From Bacillota bacterium (lineage in GTDB: Bacteria; Bacillota; Clostridia; Lachnospirales; Lachnospiraceae), in the NCBI GenBank assembly GCA_023415055.1, contig JAEZLZ010000041.1, positions 1 to 36,490 on the forward strand: a stretch of DNA of 36,490 bases. Direction: 5' to 3'. A model generated the notes under the pieces. That model was not told the DNA's origin, searched no databases, and was given only the letters and a program-made list of their open reading frames with translations. The position numbers and the translations under genes were made by a program. Shown here in pieces: positions 1 through 8,506 of this stretch. Each line of letters opens with the position of its first letter. Within the stretch, counting starts at the first letter, position 1.

Positions 1-97
1 CACTTTTTGCATAGCATACATCATAAATGTTGAAGCTAAGTGTTTTTGTGAGGTTGTTAAAGCCGTATAACGTAAGCTTTTTATCCAACCCTAACAT
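1..97 (-). CDS. speD: S-adenosylmethionine decarboxylase proenzyme, N-terminal fragment
   Basis: Only the first 32 codons lie in the window; the gene runs off the left edge. The translation begins MLGLDKKLTLYGFNNLTKT and continues with a stretch like the E. coli-type SpeD N-terminus (KLxLxGFNNLTKxLSFxIYDxCYAK). SpeD decarboxylates S-adenosylmethionine to supply aminopropyl groups for spermidine, and the family self-cleaves to form a pyruvoyl cofactor; that cleavage site is outside the window. The ATG at 97 is preceded by GAAAGG about seven bases upstream. A GTG one codon earlier is possible but less likely. The identification rests on remembered family sequence and is strong for so short a piece. 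Confidence 0.85.
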   Translation of the reverse strand, partial: MLGLDKKLTLYGFNNLTKTLSFNIYDVCYAKS

Positions 98-361
98 CAC
101 AACCTTTCTTTCATAGTATCTTACGCCAAACATTAAAATATTTCATCCTGAGCAGGGAAAATAAAACTTATTGAAAATTCTCACTCGGCATGAATTATGT
201 AAATAAATGTTTATCAAAAAATTATGCTAATAATAACAATTAACAGCATGGACTATTATACAAAAATGTATACAGATATGCAAGCATTATTTTTACTATT
301 TCTAAACACAAAGTTTAGTATTACTGTGCTTTCGCGAATAAACGGATTATCCATGAAAAAT

Positions 362-398
362 GGGTGCGAGCATCAAGCTTGCTTGAAGGCTTGCACCC
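362..398 (-). terminator. Rho-independent terminator after the PH-like gene
   Basis: GGGTGCGAGC pairs with GCTTGCACCC (one G-T wobble), and an inner TCAAGC/GCTTGA stem stacks below it. A T run follows on both strands. On the minus strand it lies 20 bases past the stop of the gene at 418-951. It may also act in the plus direction. Confidence 0.85.
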
Positions 399-417
399 TT
401 TTTTCATTCTTATTTTC

Positions 418-951
418 CTAATCCTTAACAACAGTATCCCAATTAATTTGATGTAAATCAAGATCATGCATAATTCTCTCTGCATGATTCACTTTCGCAA
501 CTTCAAGAATTTTATTAAGGAATTCATATGCAGGAGCGCTGCTCTCGCTATTCCAACGAATAGCGATATATTTATATTCCTTAGGCAGCTTAATTCTTAT
601 GCTCATTGCACACTCTCTGAATACAAACATTTTTTTCTCAATGATTCGAAAGATGGATGTATTTTTTATTGGTATTACAAAAGTATTTTTCGGACATTTT
701 GGCATTTTAATACCATGATATTGTTGATCCAATAATTCAGCTAACAGCCTAAGTACTGCACCTATCGCAACATCTTCAAAAAGACTTGTCCTATTATAGG
801 GAGGAAATATAATAATTCTCATGTTTGTTAATATAAGATCTACATATTCCGGATAATAATTGTAACTCGTAAAGTTCGCCTGCCAGGCAACCTGTACATT
901 TTCCTCAGCTAAAATTCTTTCCCCAATAGCCAGTTCAATATTTCTTGACAT
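418..951 (-). CDS. Hypothetical protein with PH/GRAM-like N-terminus
   Basis: A 177-residue soluble protein with no signal peptide or membrane segment. Its first 50 residues have the form GERILAEENV...DLILTNMRIIIF, which resembles the opening strands of bacterial PH/GRAM-like domains, where an acidic GE is followed by a short gap and an LTNxRxxxF strand. The remainder (residues 85-150) has alternating hydrophobic strands consistent with finishing such a fold, then a C-terminal helix. I do not recognise a specific family and assign no function. The ATG at 951 has a good AAAGGAG site eight bases upstream. It appears monocistronic: speD is beyond its terminator on the left, and scpB ends 125 bases upstream. 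A weak TTTCAA/TTTAAT promoter may lie near 980-1010. Confidence 0.7.
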   Translation of the reverse strand: MSRNIELAIGERILAEENVQVAWQANFTSYNYYPEYVDLILTNMRIIIFPPYNRTSLFEDVAIGAVLRLLAELLDQQYHGIKMPKCPKNTFVIPIKNTSIFRIIEKKMFVFRECAMSIRIKLPKEYKYIAIRWNSESSAPAYEFLNKILEVAKVNHAERIMHDLDLHQINWDTVVKD

Positions 952-1076
952 AGTAAAACTCCTTTTCTTTTGTATTTAGTAAAAATTAAAATCAGAGTCT
1001 ATTTTTAGTTGAAACTTGGCTGTCTAAGCAAGTAGTTAAGAAGGTTTTATCATTTTAGTCTATATTAAGTCGTATA

Positions 1077-1646
1077 CTAAATATCCAGCGTCATCTGCGC
1101 CTCTTCTTCCGCTTCCAGTTTAAAGTCCTCCAGCTTTTCCGGATTCATTACAGGAAGTGATTCTAAGGATTGTAATCCGAAGCTTCGTAAGAATTCTTCG
1201 GTGGTACCGAGTAAGATTGGCCTGCCGGGAGCATCCATTCTTCCCATTTCACAGATCAGATTATATTCGATGAGCTTGTTCACCGCATGATCACTCTTTA
1301 CACCTCTTATGGTCTCTATTTGAAGCTTTGTAATCGGTTGCTTATATGCGATGATGGATAAAGTCTCTAATAGCACATCCGTTAACACATGCTTTTTGGG
1401 AACGTGAGTAATCTTGATAATCGTCTCATACATCGAAGGTTTTGTGCACATCTGGAAAGCGCCGTCCAATTCGATAATATAGATACCTCGGTCTTCGCTT
1501 GCATATTGATCCATCATATTACGGATAATCTTACGTATCGTCTCGACATCATGGTCCAGAGCACCTGCGATGCGATCCACCTCAACAGCCTCGCCCATCG
1601 TAAATAAGATTGCTTCGATCTGTGCTTCAATTACTTTCAGCTCCAT
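1077..1646 (-). CDS. scpB: Segregation and condensation protein B
   Basis: 189 residues, the usual length for ScpB. The protein shows the tandem winged-helix arrangement of the family: AIIxAILFTMGEAVEV-type opening, then IIAYKQPITKLQIETIRGVKSD (residues about 96-117, the second winged helix) and the conserved GRxDAPGRPILLGTTEEFLRSFGL region (about 135-160). ScpB dimers bind ScpA and complete the SMC-ScpAB condensin that organises and segregates chromosomes. Its ATG overlaps the scpA stop by one base (TAATG), and the ribosome site GGAGGAGG sits inside the end of scpA, so the two are translationally coupled. It is the last gene of its operon; no clear terminator hairpin is visible in 952-1076. 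Confidence 0.95.
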   Translation of the reverse strand: MELKVIEAQIEAILFTMGEAVEVDRIAGALDHDVETIRKIIRNMMDQYASEDRGIYIIELDGAFQMCTKPSMYETIIKITHVPKKHVLTDVLLETLSIIAYKQPITKLQIETIRGVKSDHAVNKLIEYNLICEMGRMDAPGRPILLGTTEEFLRSFGLQSLESLPVMNPEKLEDFKLEAEEEAQMTLDI

Positions 1647-2422
1647 TAAAAGCCTACCTCCTCCATTGTGATGATATCTTCTGCAAGATAGGTGATGATG
1701 ATATCATCAAACAAACATTCCTGCGTAATTTCGATTCTCCCGATCTTGATTAGCTCCAGGATACCTAGAAAGGTAACGATAATTTCCATTCTGGTACTTT
1801 GGACTTCCATCAGATTACGGAAGGAAAACTTTTTATGTAATAGTCCATACTCTTGAATCTGGACAAATTTCAGCGAGAGGTTAATTTCTTCCTTCTCAAT
1901 CTTTCCGAATTTACTGCGGATCGGATCGATCTTATCTACCTGCTTCTTTACGATGGATTTAAAAATTTCATGGAGCCTTGATAAGGTTAGATCACTTAAT
2001 AGCTCGTCCACATTGATATCTTCTTTGTAATCCGCGATCTCACGGGGGATAGAAGGTGATTTGAATAACACCCTGGAAGCATCCATTTCCCGATCCTTCA
2101 GTTCCTCTGAGATATATTTGTACATCTTATATTGTAAGAGACGGTCTACCAGCTCCTGTCTCGGGTCGACGGACTCCTCTTCTTCTGTCTCCTCCACCGG
2201 TAACAGCATCTTGGACTTAATATTAATCAAAGTTGCGGCCATCACTAAGAATTCACTCATAATCTCAAGATTCTTAGTATCCATCTGCTTGATATATTCT
2301 AAGTATTGCTCAGTGATCACTACGATCGGAATGTCATAGATATTGACTTTATTCTTATCAATCAGATGAAGCAGAAGATCCAATGGTCCTTCAAATGCTT
2401 CTAATTTAACCGGAATGCTCAT
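1646..2422 (-). CDS. scpA: Segregation and condensation protein A (kleisin)
   Basis: 258 residues. The N-terminus is MSIPVKLEAFEGPLDLLLHL, the kleisin signature that contacts the SMC neck. NIYDIPIVVITEQYLEYI and LEIMSEFLVMAATLINIKSKMLLP follow, all characteristic of ScpA, and the C-terminal winged helix (VTFLGILELIKIGRIEITQ) contacts the SMC head. With ScpB it bridges SMC dimers. I chose the ATG at 2422, which has AAAGGA eight bases upstream. The frame is open to a TTG at 2449, but that adds nine charged residues without a ribosome site. It sits 52 bases downstream of the metallophosphoesterase stop and probably shares its promoter at 3447-3475. Confidence 0.95.
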   Translation of the reverse strand: MSIPVKLEAFEGPLDLLLHLIDKNKVNIYDIPIVVITEQYLEYIKQMDTKNLEIMSEFLVMAATLINIKSKMLLPVEETEEEESVDPRQELVDRLLQYKMYKYISEELKDREMDASRVLFKSPSIPREIADYKEDINVDELLSDLTLSRLHEIFKSIVKKQVDKIDPIRSKFGKIEKEEINLSLKFVQIQEYGLLHKKFSFRNLMEVQSTRMEIIVTFLGILELIKIGRIEITQECLFDDIIITYLAEDIITMEEVGF

Positions 2423-2474
2423 TTTTCGTTCCTTTCGCTTTGTTTCCAAAAGTTTAATTCTTTGACTCAGCCGA

Positions 2475-3377
2475 CTACGGGTTACCGTTTTGCAGCTTTA
2501 CACAAATAATCTCCGGAATATTGAATAATCTAGGCATAATGGAATGAGAGCCCAATCCTCTTGAGACAATCAGATAATGCTTGTTATGCTCATGCTTTCC
2601 GGTATCATACTTAGGAAAGAACTTAGCCTGTGGAGAGATTACCCCTCCGATCCCGGGCAATCGCATCATACCGCCATGAAGATGGCCGGATAATGTTAAA
2701 TCAGCACCCCATTCGGAGTAGGCTTGAAAATACACCGGATTATGCGCAATTAAGAGCTGATAGGATTCGGCAGAGCTTTCACCCAGCAAATGATTCAAAT
2801 GTTTTGAAGAAAGCTCCTTCGTAGAATTGAATACAAAATAATCATGACCGAGTGTTACACCGGTTATTGTAAGCGTTATTCCAACATAGTTTACTGTTAT
2901 TTTCTGATTATCAAGAAAAACAACCTTCTGTTCGGCTAGTCTACGCTTGAACTCTACCCATGTAGAATGATAATCCTTGTCTGCCAAGGTCCATTCAGAA
3001 GAAGTTTCTCTCCCGATACGTTCCAGGCGATTCTCATGATTGCCGAAGGCATAATAGATCGTATACTTCTTTGCAAGCTGCTCTATTAAGGTAAATGCAT
3101 TACTCGGATAACTGATATCTTTTTTGTTAATCATATCGCCTGCCATTATAATAAACTTCGGTGAAAGCTTATCTATCTTTTTGATCAGGCGATGGTTATT
3201 TTTACCAAAGGTTCGATTGTGCAGATCTGCCAATAATATGAAGTCAATAGCACTGCCTTCCTTCGAAAGCTTATCTGAGTTTACGGTATGCTTTGTAATC
3301 ATAATCAGTTTTTGTTCGATAAAGGTCCACAATATAATGATTACTATAATCCCATAAAGGATTGTATCTTTTTGCAT
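2475..3377 (-). CDS. Membrane-anchored calcineurin-like metallophosphoesterase
   Basis: 300 residues. Residues 6-26 form a hydrophobic N-terminal anchor, and the rest is a calcineurin-type phosphoesterase with the full set of metal ligands: D51-L-H53, GD81, GNH113E, H211 in IAHNP, and GHLHGG at 230-235. The closest named relatives are the YkuE/YaeI-type phosphodiesterases, some of which act on UDP-diacylglucosamine or other envelope substrates; the substrate here cannot be read from sequence. The ATG at 3377 has AAAGGAG eight bases upstream and a strong sigma-A promoter about 70-100 bases upstream. It is the first gene of a probable three-gene unit with scpA and scpB, a pairing whose functional meaning is unclear. 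Confidence 0.88.
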   Translation of the reverse strand: MQKDTILYGIIVIIILWTFIEQKLIMITKHTVNSDKLSKEGSAIDFILLADLHNRTFGKNNHRLIKKIDKLSPKFIIMAGDMINKKDISYPSNAFTLIEQLAKKYTIYYAFGNHENRLERIGRETSSEWTLADKDYHSTWVEFKRRLAEQKVVFLDNQKITVNYVGITLTITGVTLGHDYFVFNSTKELSSKHLNHLLGESSAESYQLLIAHNPVYFQAYSEWGADLTLSGHLHGGMMRLPGIGGVISPQAKFFPKYDTGKHEHNKHYLIVSRGLGSHSIMPRLFNIPEIICVKLQNGNP

Positions 3378-3446
3378 GCCTTACTCCTTTCACTGCAATA
3401 TGTAGGTAAGTAAACGGATATCAGAACCATATCTCGTACCTATTAT

Positions 3447-3475
3447 ACTATACTAGTTCGAGTTTCAAGTGTCAA
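3447..3475 (-). promoter_or_regulatory. Sigma-A promoter of the metallophosphoesterase-scpAB unit
   Basis: On the minus strand, a perfect TTGACA (3470-3475) is separated by 17 bases from TATAGT (3447-3452), followed by a further TATAAT-like run. It lies about 70 bases upstream of the start at 3377. Confidence 0.85.
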
Positions 3476-3490
3476 TAAGCTACATAGGAA

Positions 3491-3523
3491 AACAGAGATT
3501 ATCCGATCAAGACAATCTCTGTT
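3491..3523 (-). terminator. Terminator after dacF
   Basis: AACAGAGATT and AATCTCTGTT form a perfect 10-base-pair stem with a 13-base loop, with TTTT on the minus-strand side. It begins 64 bases past the dacF stop and separates dacF from the promoter at 3447-3475. Confidence 0.75.
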
Positions 3524-3586
3524 TCTGCTTGATTTTATATGAGTATCCGCTCTTGAATACAAGAAAGCTATCGACATCCATTGTAT

Positions 3587-4816
3587 CTAGTTCCCTATAA
3601 AATAACTCTTCAAAACCTTAACGAAATAATTCTTCCATCCGGCTTTCTCTACTGCCTCAGAAGCCAGAATATCAACCGATCCGATCTTATCCTTATCATA
3701 ATAATAGATCATCTCTCCGATTTTTGTATCCATAGCAATCGGAGCATCCACCTTCTCCGACATTATGACCTCTTTACGGATATTCTCAACACTTCTACCT
3801 TTGGAGCAAAGATAAGAGAAATTCTGGGCCGGCTTGCCCTGGACACTGTCAATAACGCCGCGGCTGACCTTAACCGGAGGCAGATTGGTATCGGTATTCT
3901 GATCGGTATAGATACTGTAATTTGCATAGCCGTAATTTAACAGCTTCGTTGCTTCCATGAATCTTGTTTTTGTATCCGGTGCCCCCATGATAACAGCAAT
4001 CAGATCCATATTTTCCTTCTTCGCGGTGGCGGAAAGACAATATTTAGCCAGACTGGTAGAACCTGTCTTTAAGCCGGTAATTCCATCATAGAATCTTACC
4101 ATTTTATTGGTATTCGTAAGTCCAAATTCACTGGTGCCTTTTCTGGTGGTGTGGGTTATGGTATCCATCCAGACCGTCGAATAATTGCTGATCTGTGGAT
4201 GCTTTGTAATTAGTTCTTGTGACATCAGGGCCACATCATAGGCAGAAGAATAATGATTGTCGGTATCCAGGCCACAGCAATTGACGAAGTTAGTGTTCTT
4301 CATACCCAGTTCCTTGGCACGCTGATTCATCCGAGATACGAATTCTTCTTCTGATCCTGCTAACAGCTCTGCCATGGCAACCGAGGCGTCATTTGCACTG
4401 GCGATACTGATACATTTAAGCATGGTATCCACTGTCTGCACCTCAAAGGGTTCCAAATAGACTTGGGATCCGCCCATGGATGCCGCATGCTCAGATACCG
4501 TAACCTCGTCCTTTAGAGAGATTTTTCCCGCATCCAGTGCCTCAAAAATCAGAAGCAGGGTCATAATCTTAGTAATACTTGCCGGCTTTACTCGTTCATC
4601 CTTATTCTTTTCGTATATTATAGTTCCGGTAGATCCTTCAATCAGAACTGCGGAAGGTGATTCTATGCTCAGCTGGGCTGATACCTGTGCTGATACTGCA
4701 ACAGTATCCCCTTCTTTCTTTGGTGAATTAAATCTTATCTGTGCGTTTGCATAGCTCGTAAAAACTAAAAAAGTAAGCATGGAACACAAGAGGATTACTG
4801 CATTGATTTTCTTCAT
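3587..4816 (-). CDS. dacF: D-alanyl-D-alanine carboxypeptidase (PBP5/DacF type)
   Basis: 409 residues. A signal peptide ends near ANA|Q at residue 25. All three penicillin-binding motifs of the S11 family are present: S80-I-T-K83 with the nucleophile serine, S140-A-N142, and K250-T-G. After residue 300 comes a PBP5 C-terminal domain and an amphipathic tail (WKNYFVKVLKSYFIGN) that normally holds the enzyme on the outer face of the membrane. It removes the terminal D-Ala of muropeptides, limiting cross-linking. The symbol dacF is chosen from position: dacF sits at the end of the nudF-spoIIM-xerD-nucleoside phosphorylase neighbourhood in Bacillus. The ATG has TTGGAG seven bases upstream. It probably reads through from the Big2-like gene 84 bases upstream. 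I see no convincing forespore sigma promoter. Confidence 0.92.
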   Translation of the reverse strand: MKKINAVILLCSMLTFLVFTSYANAQIRFNSPKKEGDTVAVSAQVSAQLSIESPSAVLIEGSTGTIIYEKNKDERVKPASITKIMTLLLIFEALDAGKISLKDEVTVSEHAASMGGSQVYLEPFEVQTVDTMLKCISIASANDASVAMAELLAGSEEEFVSRMNQRAKELGMKNTNFVNCCGLDTDNHYSSAYDVALMSQELITKHPQISNYSTVWMDTITHTTRKGTSEFGLTNTNKMVRFYDGITGLKTGSTSLAKYCLSATAKKENMDLIAVIMGAPDTKTRFMEATKLLNYGYANYSIYTDQNTDTNLPPVKVSRGVIDSVQGKPAQNFSYLCSKGRSVENIRKEVIMSEKVDAPIAMDTKIGEMIYYYDKDKIGSVDILASEAVEKAGWKNYFVKVLKSYFIGN

Positions 4817-4900
4817 AGCTACTCCAAAAATGCATTATTACTATTTTAATCCATGCCCTGAGATTTTAGACCAATCCTATGATAAATTGTCTTATTTTTA

Positions 4901-5488
4901 TTACTTCACCGAGATTTTACATTCGAAGATTTTTCCCTTCACCCTGGCGGTTATAGTGGCTTTTCCCTTCTTCTTTGCGGTTATCTTTCCAAACAGGTTG
5001 ATACTTGCGACCTCCGGATCAGAGCTTTTCCATCTTACAAATGCATTGGATCCATAGATATGAAGCCTCAGAGTCTTTCCCGGTCGCAGTATTGCACTTT
5101 TCTTGCTGATATCCATAACATGAACTCTGCATTTTAATGTCCTGTTATCTACCTTAGCGAGGATAAAGGCTGTTCCGGTCTGGTAACCAAATACTCTCCC
5201 ATTAAAATTAACACCCGCCACCCGAAAGTCGGTCGAAGTGAAGCTTACCCGTTTATTTATGGCAACCACATAGAGATGAAATTCTTCTCCCTGCTTCAGG
5301 TATAAATCGGTACGGTTTAAGTGAATAGAAAATATGGTACGTCTTCGGACTATATTATTAGTGCGAAAAAACAAGGAAGAATTCTCATATACATAATGAA
5401 AAACAATCAACATCGTAATTCCTATGATAATTCCTTTTAGTAAAAGGCGGAATAAGTATTGTCGGTAGGTTTCGTCGCATCGTCTCAT
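4901..5488 (-). CDS. Membrane-anchored protein with Big2-like Ig repeats
   Basis: 195 residues. A short basic N-terminus is followed by one membrane helix (about residues 15-32), so the rest should be outside the cell. The external part has two beta-rich repeats. The second (about 125-195) shows the bacterial Ig-like group 2 pattern: LRPGKTLRLHIYGS, VRWKSSDPEVASIN, GKITAKKKGKATITARV. The first (about 55-120) is a weaker copy with GRVFGYQTGTAFILAKV. Such domains usually bind surface glycan or act as spacers. It lies between pdp and dacF. The ATG at 5488 has GGAG seven bases upstream. A possible promoter (TTCAAG, 16 bases, TACAAT) lies near 5540-5570 but is weak. Confidence 0.8.
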   Translation of the reverse strand: MRRCDETYRQYLFRLLLKGIIIGITMLIVFHYVYENSSLFFRTNNIVRRRTIFSIHLNRTDLYLKQGEEFHLYVVAINKRVSFTSTDFRVAGVNFNGRVFGYQTGTAFILAKVDNRTLKCRVHVMDISKKSAILRPGKTLRLHIYGSNAFVRWKSSDPEVASINLFGKITAKKKGKATITARVKGKIFECKISVK

Positions 5489-5605
5489 TGTATTACTCCA
5501 TCCATTATGGAAGCTATCCCTTTTGATAACCTCCTATTTGTTATATTGTATGATGGAATATCTCTCCTTGAATACTACATTCCAAATGTTATTCCGAACC
5601 AAAAA

Positions 5606-5638
5606 GAAGCGACTCCCATTTATGGTAGGGGCCGCTTC
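5606..5638 (-). terminator. Terminator after the pyrimidine-nucleoside phosphorylase gene
   Basis: On the minus strand GAAGCG...CGCTTC forms the base of a hairpin with a further CCC/GGG inner pairing, followed by TTTTT. It begins 57 bases past the stop at 5696. Confidence 0.75.
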
Positions 5639-5695
5639 CGAATATTTATTTTATTTATAAATTATTTGCCAAGCAAAGCTTCTAAATAAGAAGTT

Positions 5696-7021
5696 CTATA
5701 GATTGATAACTCCGTCTTTCGTAACAATTGCATAGACATGCTTTGGCTTCTCCACCTTTTCGGCACCAATCATATAAGCACCCAACAAACGTTTCTTTGC
5801 TTCCTGCAGCTTATTTCTGTCATTCGCATACAGTGTTGCCAGTGATTCACCCTTAACCACAGCATCTCCGAGTTTCTTATGAATCTTGATACCAACACTG
5901 AGATCAATCACACTTTCTTTGGTCTCTCTTCCACCACCCAGAACCAAGGAGGTCATACCTACCTCGTCGGTGTGGATATAGGTTACATATCCATCTGTTG
6001 GTGCTTCTACTTCTGATGCGATGCTTGCCATCGGGAATAAGGAGGTATCAAATACTGGTTTATTATCACCGCCCTGAGCGGCAATAAATTCTGCAAGTTT
6101 ATTCAAGGCTGAGCCATCTTCAATAGTCTTAACTACCATTGCTTTTGCTTCCTCTACATCCTTCGCGATCTCAGCACCAACAAGCATATAGGAAGCCAGG
6201 GTAATGCTTACCTCCAGCAAGTCCTTGGGTCCTTCCCCGCGTAAGGTATCGATTGCTTCGATTACCTCTAAGGTGTTTCCTACTGCATTACCGAGCGGTT
6301 GATTCATATCTGTAATCACTGCATAGGTCTTACGTCCGGCAATCGTTCCGATTTGTACCATCTCCTGCGCCAGAGCCAGCGAATCCTCGAAAGTTTTCAT
6401 AAAGGCACCGCTACCGGTTTTTACATCCAATACAATTACATCAGCACCTGAGGCTATCTTTTTGCTCATGATACTGCCGGCAATCAGTGAAATATTATCG
6501 ATAGTCGCAGTAACATCTCTAAGTGCATAGATTTTTTTATCAGCCGGAGCAAGATTTGGAGTTTGTCCGACGATCGCCATTTTAACACGATTTACATTAT
6601 CGACAAACTGCTCTGAAGAGATGGAGGTTGAGAACCCGGGAAAGCTCTCTAGTTTGTCTATCGTACCTCCGGTGTGACCCAGTCCTCTTCCGGACATCTT
6701 AGCCACAGGAATACCAAGAGAAGCCACCATAGGGCTAAGCACCAAGGAGGTCTTATCACCGACACCACCGGTACTGTGCTTGTCTACTTTGACACCATGT
6801 ATCGCAGATAAATCCAGGATATCTCCGCTCTTTGCCATAGCAACCGTAAGTGCAGCCGTCTCCTCATGATTCATTCCGTTTAAGCATACTGCCATCAGAA
6901 AGGCAGCCATCTGATAATCCGGAATAGAACCTTTTGTAAAACCCTGTATAATAAATTCTATCTCTTCTGTCGATAAACATTCTTTATTTTTCTTCTTATT
7001 AATTAAGTCATACATTTTCAT
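5696..7021 (-). CDS. pdp: Pyrimidine-nucleoside phosphorylase
   Basis: 441 residues. It cleaves uridine, thymidine and deoxyuridine with phosphate to give the base and (deoxy)ribose-1-phosphate in cytoplasmic salvage. It is recognisable by KVDKHSTGGVGDKTSL and MSGRGLGHTGGTIDKLES near residues 75-120, IMSKKIASGADVIVLDVKTG, and the C-terminal barrel-hammerhead region (GGGRETKESVIDLSVGI). Length and opening (MKMYDLINKKKNK) match Bacillus Pdp (MRMVDIIxKKxNGK), which fixes the start at ATG 7021; the frame is open to a TTG at 7033 that has no fitting ribosome site. The order beside xerD and dacF recalls drm-punA in Bacillus. A TATAAT at 7106-7111 could be its -10 box, but no good -35 is visible. 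Confidence 0.95.
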   Translation of the reverse strand: MKMYDLINKKKNKECLSTEEIEFIIQGFTKGSIPDYQMAAFLMAVCLNGMNHEETAALTVAMAKSGDILDLSAIHGVKVDKHSTGGVGDKTSLVLSPMVASLGIPVAKMSGRGLGHTGGTIDKLESFPGFSTSISSEQFVDNVNRVKMAIVGQTPNLAPADKKIYALRDVTATIDNISLIAGSIMSKKIASGADVIVLDVKTGSGAFMKTFEDSLALAQEMVQIGTIAGRKTYAVITDMNQPLGNAVGNTLEVIEAIDTLRGEGPKDLLEVSITLASYMLVGAEIAKDVEEAKAMVVKTIEDGSALNKLAEFIAAQGGDNKPVFDTSLFPMASIASEVEAPTDGYVTYIHTDEVGMTSLVLGGGRETKESVIDLSVGIKIHKKLGDAVVKGESLATLYANDRNKLQEAKKRLLGAYMIGAEKVEKPKHVYAIVTKDGVINL

Positions 7022-7297
7022 AGGAATCACCAAACCTTTCTTTCATACCAATTGCAATTAATCAGGTTGCTCTAGAAAGCCTTTCCGTATTTAGGGAATA
7101 TTACTATTATATAACAATCCAGAGAAAAAACCTATCCTTCTTTTCAACTTTTTTTCGTAATAATTCGTAAATTCAGTGTTATGATAATAAATTCATGTGT
7201 CAGAATATATATAAATTCAAACAAGTATGATAAAGTTATCACCTCAACACATTTTTTCACAAGAATGAAAATTTATACATTAATCGGTATTATATGA

Positions 7298-7326
7298 TTG
7301 ACGAACCAAGAAAAAAAGGATAAAAT
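7298..7326 (+). promoter_or_regulatory. Sigma-A promoter of the DAHP synthase gene
   Basis: TTGACG (7298-7303), exactly 17 bases, then TAAAAT (7321-7326). Transcription would start near 7333, ahead of an AGGGAG ribosome site at 7343-7348. The -35 box coincides with a TTG that extends the open frame, so that TTG is not a plausible start codon. Confidence 0.75.
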
Positions 7327-7357
7327 AAATCAACAAAAAATGAGGGAGATCGATGCC

Positions 7358-8386
7358 ATGAGTTTTAAATTTATCAAGGAAGTTATATCACCTGAAGAAC
7401 TTGTCAAAGCTTATCCAATGCCCGCTCGAGATTTTCTCTGCAAGAAGGAACGGGATCAACAGATAAAAGATGTTATAACCGGTGCCAGCCAGAAGTTTCT
7501 GGTGATTATCGGACCTTGCTCTGCAGATAATGAAGATGCCGTCTGCGATTATATCTCCCGCCTATCTAAGGTTCAGGAGAAGGTTAAGGATAAGGTTATT
7601 TTAATACCAAGAATATATACGAATAAGCCGAGAACAACCGGTGAGGGCTATAAGGGGATCGTACATCAACCGGACCCCGAAAAGGAACCGGATCTTCAGG
7701 AAGGCTTAATCGCGATGAGAAAGATGCACCTTCGTGCCATTGCAGAAAGTGGTCTGACTGCTGCGGATGAGATGCTTTATCCGGAGAATTGGCCCTATGT
7801 AGAGGATATCCTTTCCTATGTTGCAGTTGGGGCACGCTCCGTTGAGGATCAGCAACATCGCTTAACAATCAGCGGTATGGATGTTCCGGCCGGTATGAAG
7901 AACCCAACCAGCGGTGATTTCTCGGTAATGCTGAATTCCGTGGTTGCTGCGCAAGCAAGCCATACCTTCTTATACCGCACCTGGGAAGTAAACACCTCCG
8001 GTAATCCTCTTGCTCATACGATTTTAAGAGGTGCGGTGAATAAACATGGTCAATCCATCTCCAATTATCATTATGAGGATCTTAATCTTCTGGTTTCTAT
8101 GTACAATGAGCGAGATCTCTTGAATCCTGCAATCATCGTGGATGCAAATCATGCCAACTCCAACAAGCAATACCTGGAACAAATACGTATCGTGAAGGAA
8201 GTTCTTCATAGCCGTAGGTTATCCGTAGATATCGCAGGTATGGTAAAAGGTGTTATGATCGAAAGCTACATTGAAGGCGGCTGTCAAAAGGTTCAGGATC
8301 ATATCTATGGAAAATCCATTACGGATCCTTGTCTTGGTTGGGAGGATTCAGAAAAACTGATCTATACCATTGCTGACAGCATCTGA
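7358..8386 (+). CDS. aroF: 3-deoxy-7-phosphoheptulonate (DAHP) synthase, AroG/AroF type
   Basis: 342 residues. It condenses phosphoenolpyruvate with erythrose 4-phosphate, the first step of the shikimate pathway. It belongs to the type I-alpha class (E. coli AroG/F/H): VVIGPCS-like VIIGPCSADN, YTNKPRTTGEGYKG, GARSVEDQQHR, VNTSGNPLAHTILRG, VDANHANSNKQ, IAGMVKGVMIES and GKSITDPCLGWED are all present, which includes the substrate and metal ligands. I chose the ATG at 7358 because AGGGAG lies nine bases upstream and the promoter lies just before; an ATG at 7340 is in frame but lacks a ribosome site. The gene runs opposite to its neighbours, between pdp and xerD, and looks inserted into a conserved sporulation neighbourhood. 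No T-box or leader peptide is apparent, so feedback inhibition is the more likely control. Confidence 0.93.
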   Translation: MSFKFIKEVISPEELVKAYPMPARDFLCKKERDQQIKDVITGASQKFLVIIGPCSADNEDAVCDYISRLSKVQEKVKDKVILIPRIYTNKPRTTGEGYKGIVHQPDPEKEPDLQEGLIAMRKMHLRAIAESGLTAADEMLYPENWPYVEDILSYVAVGARSVEDQQHRLTISGMDVPAGMKNPTSGDFSVMLNSVVAAQASHTFLYRTWEVNTSGNPLAHTILRGAVNKHGQSISNYHYEDLNLLVSMYNERDLLNPAIIVDANHANSNKQYLEQIRIVKEVLHSRRLSVDIAGMVKGVMIESYIEGGCQKVQDHIYGKSITDPCLGWEDSEKLIYTIADSI

Positions 8387-8506
8387 TATTAACAAGATGG
8401 GATGATGAAATCGTAGAATTGCCTTTCTGTAGGAACTGCGCCCTTCAAAATACTAACTTATTAAATGACAATTTAAGTGAAAATTTTGAATAAAAGGAGC
8501 AACTTT

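Noticed and set aside
224..421. 65-codon plus-strand open frame
   Set aside because: It runs through the terminator hairpin at 362-398, has no ribosome site and no family resemblance.
7295..7324. Nine-codon frame before aroF as a leader peptide
   Set aside because: It has no ribosome site, no run of aromatic codons, and overlaps the -35 and -10 boxes.
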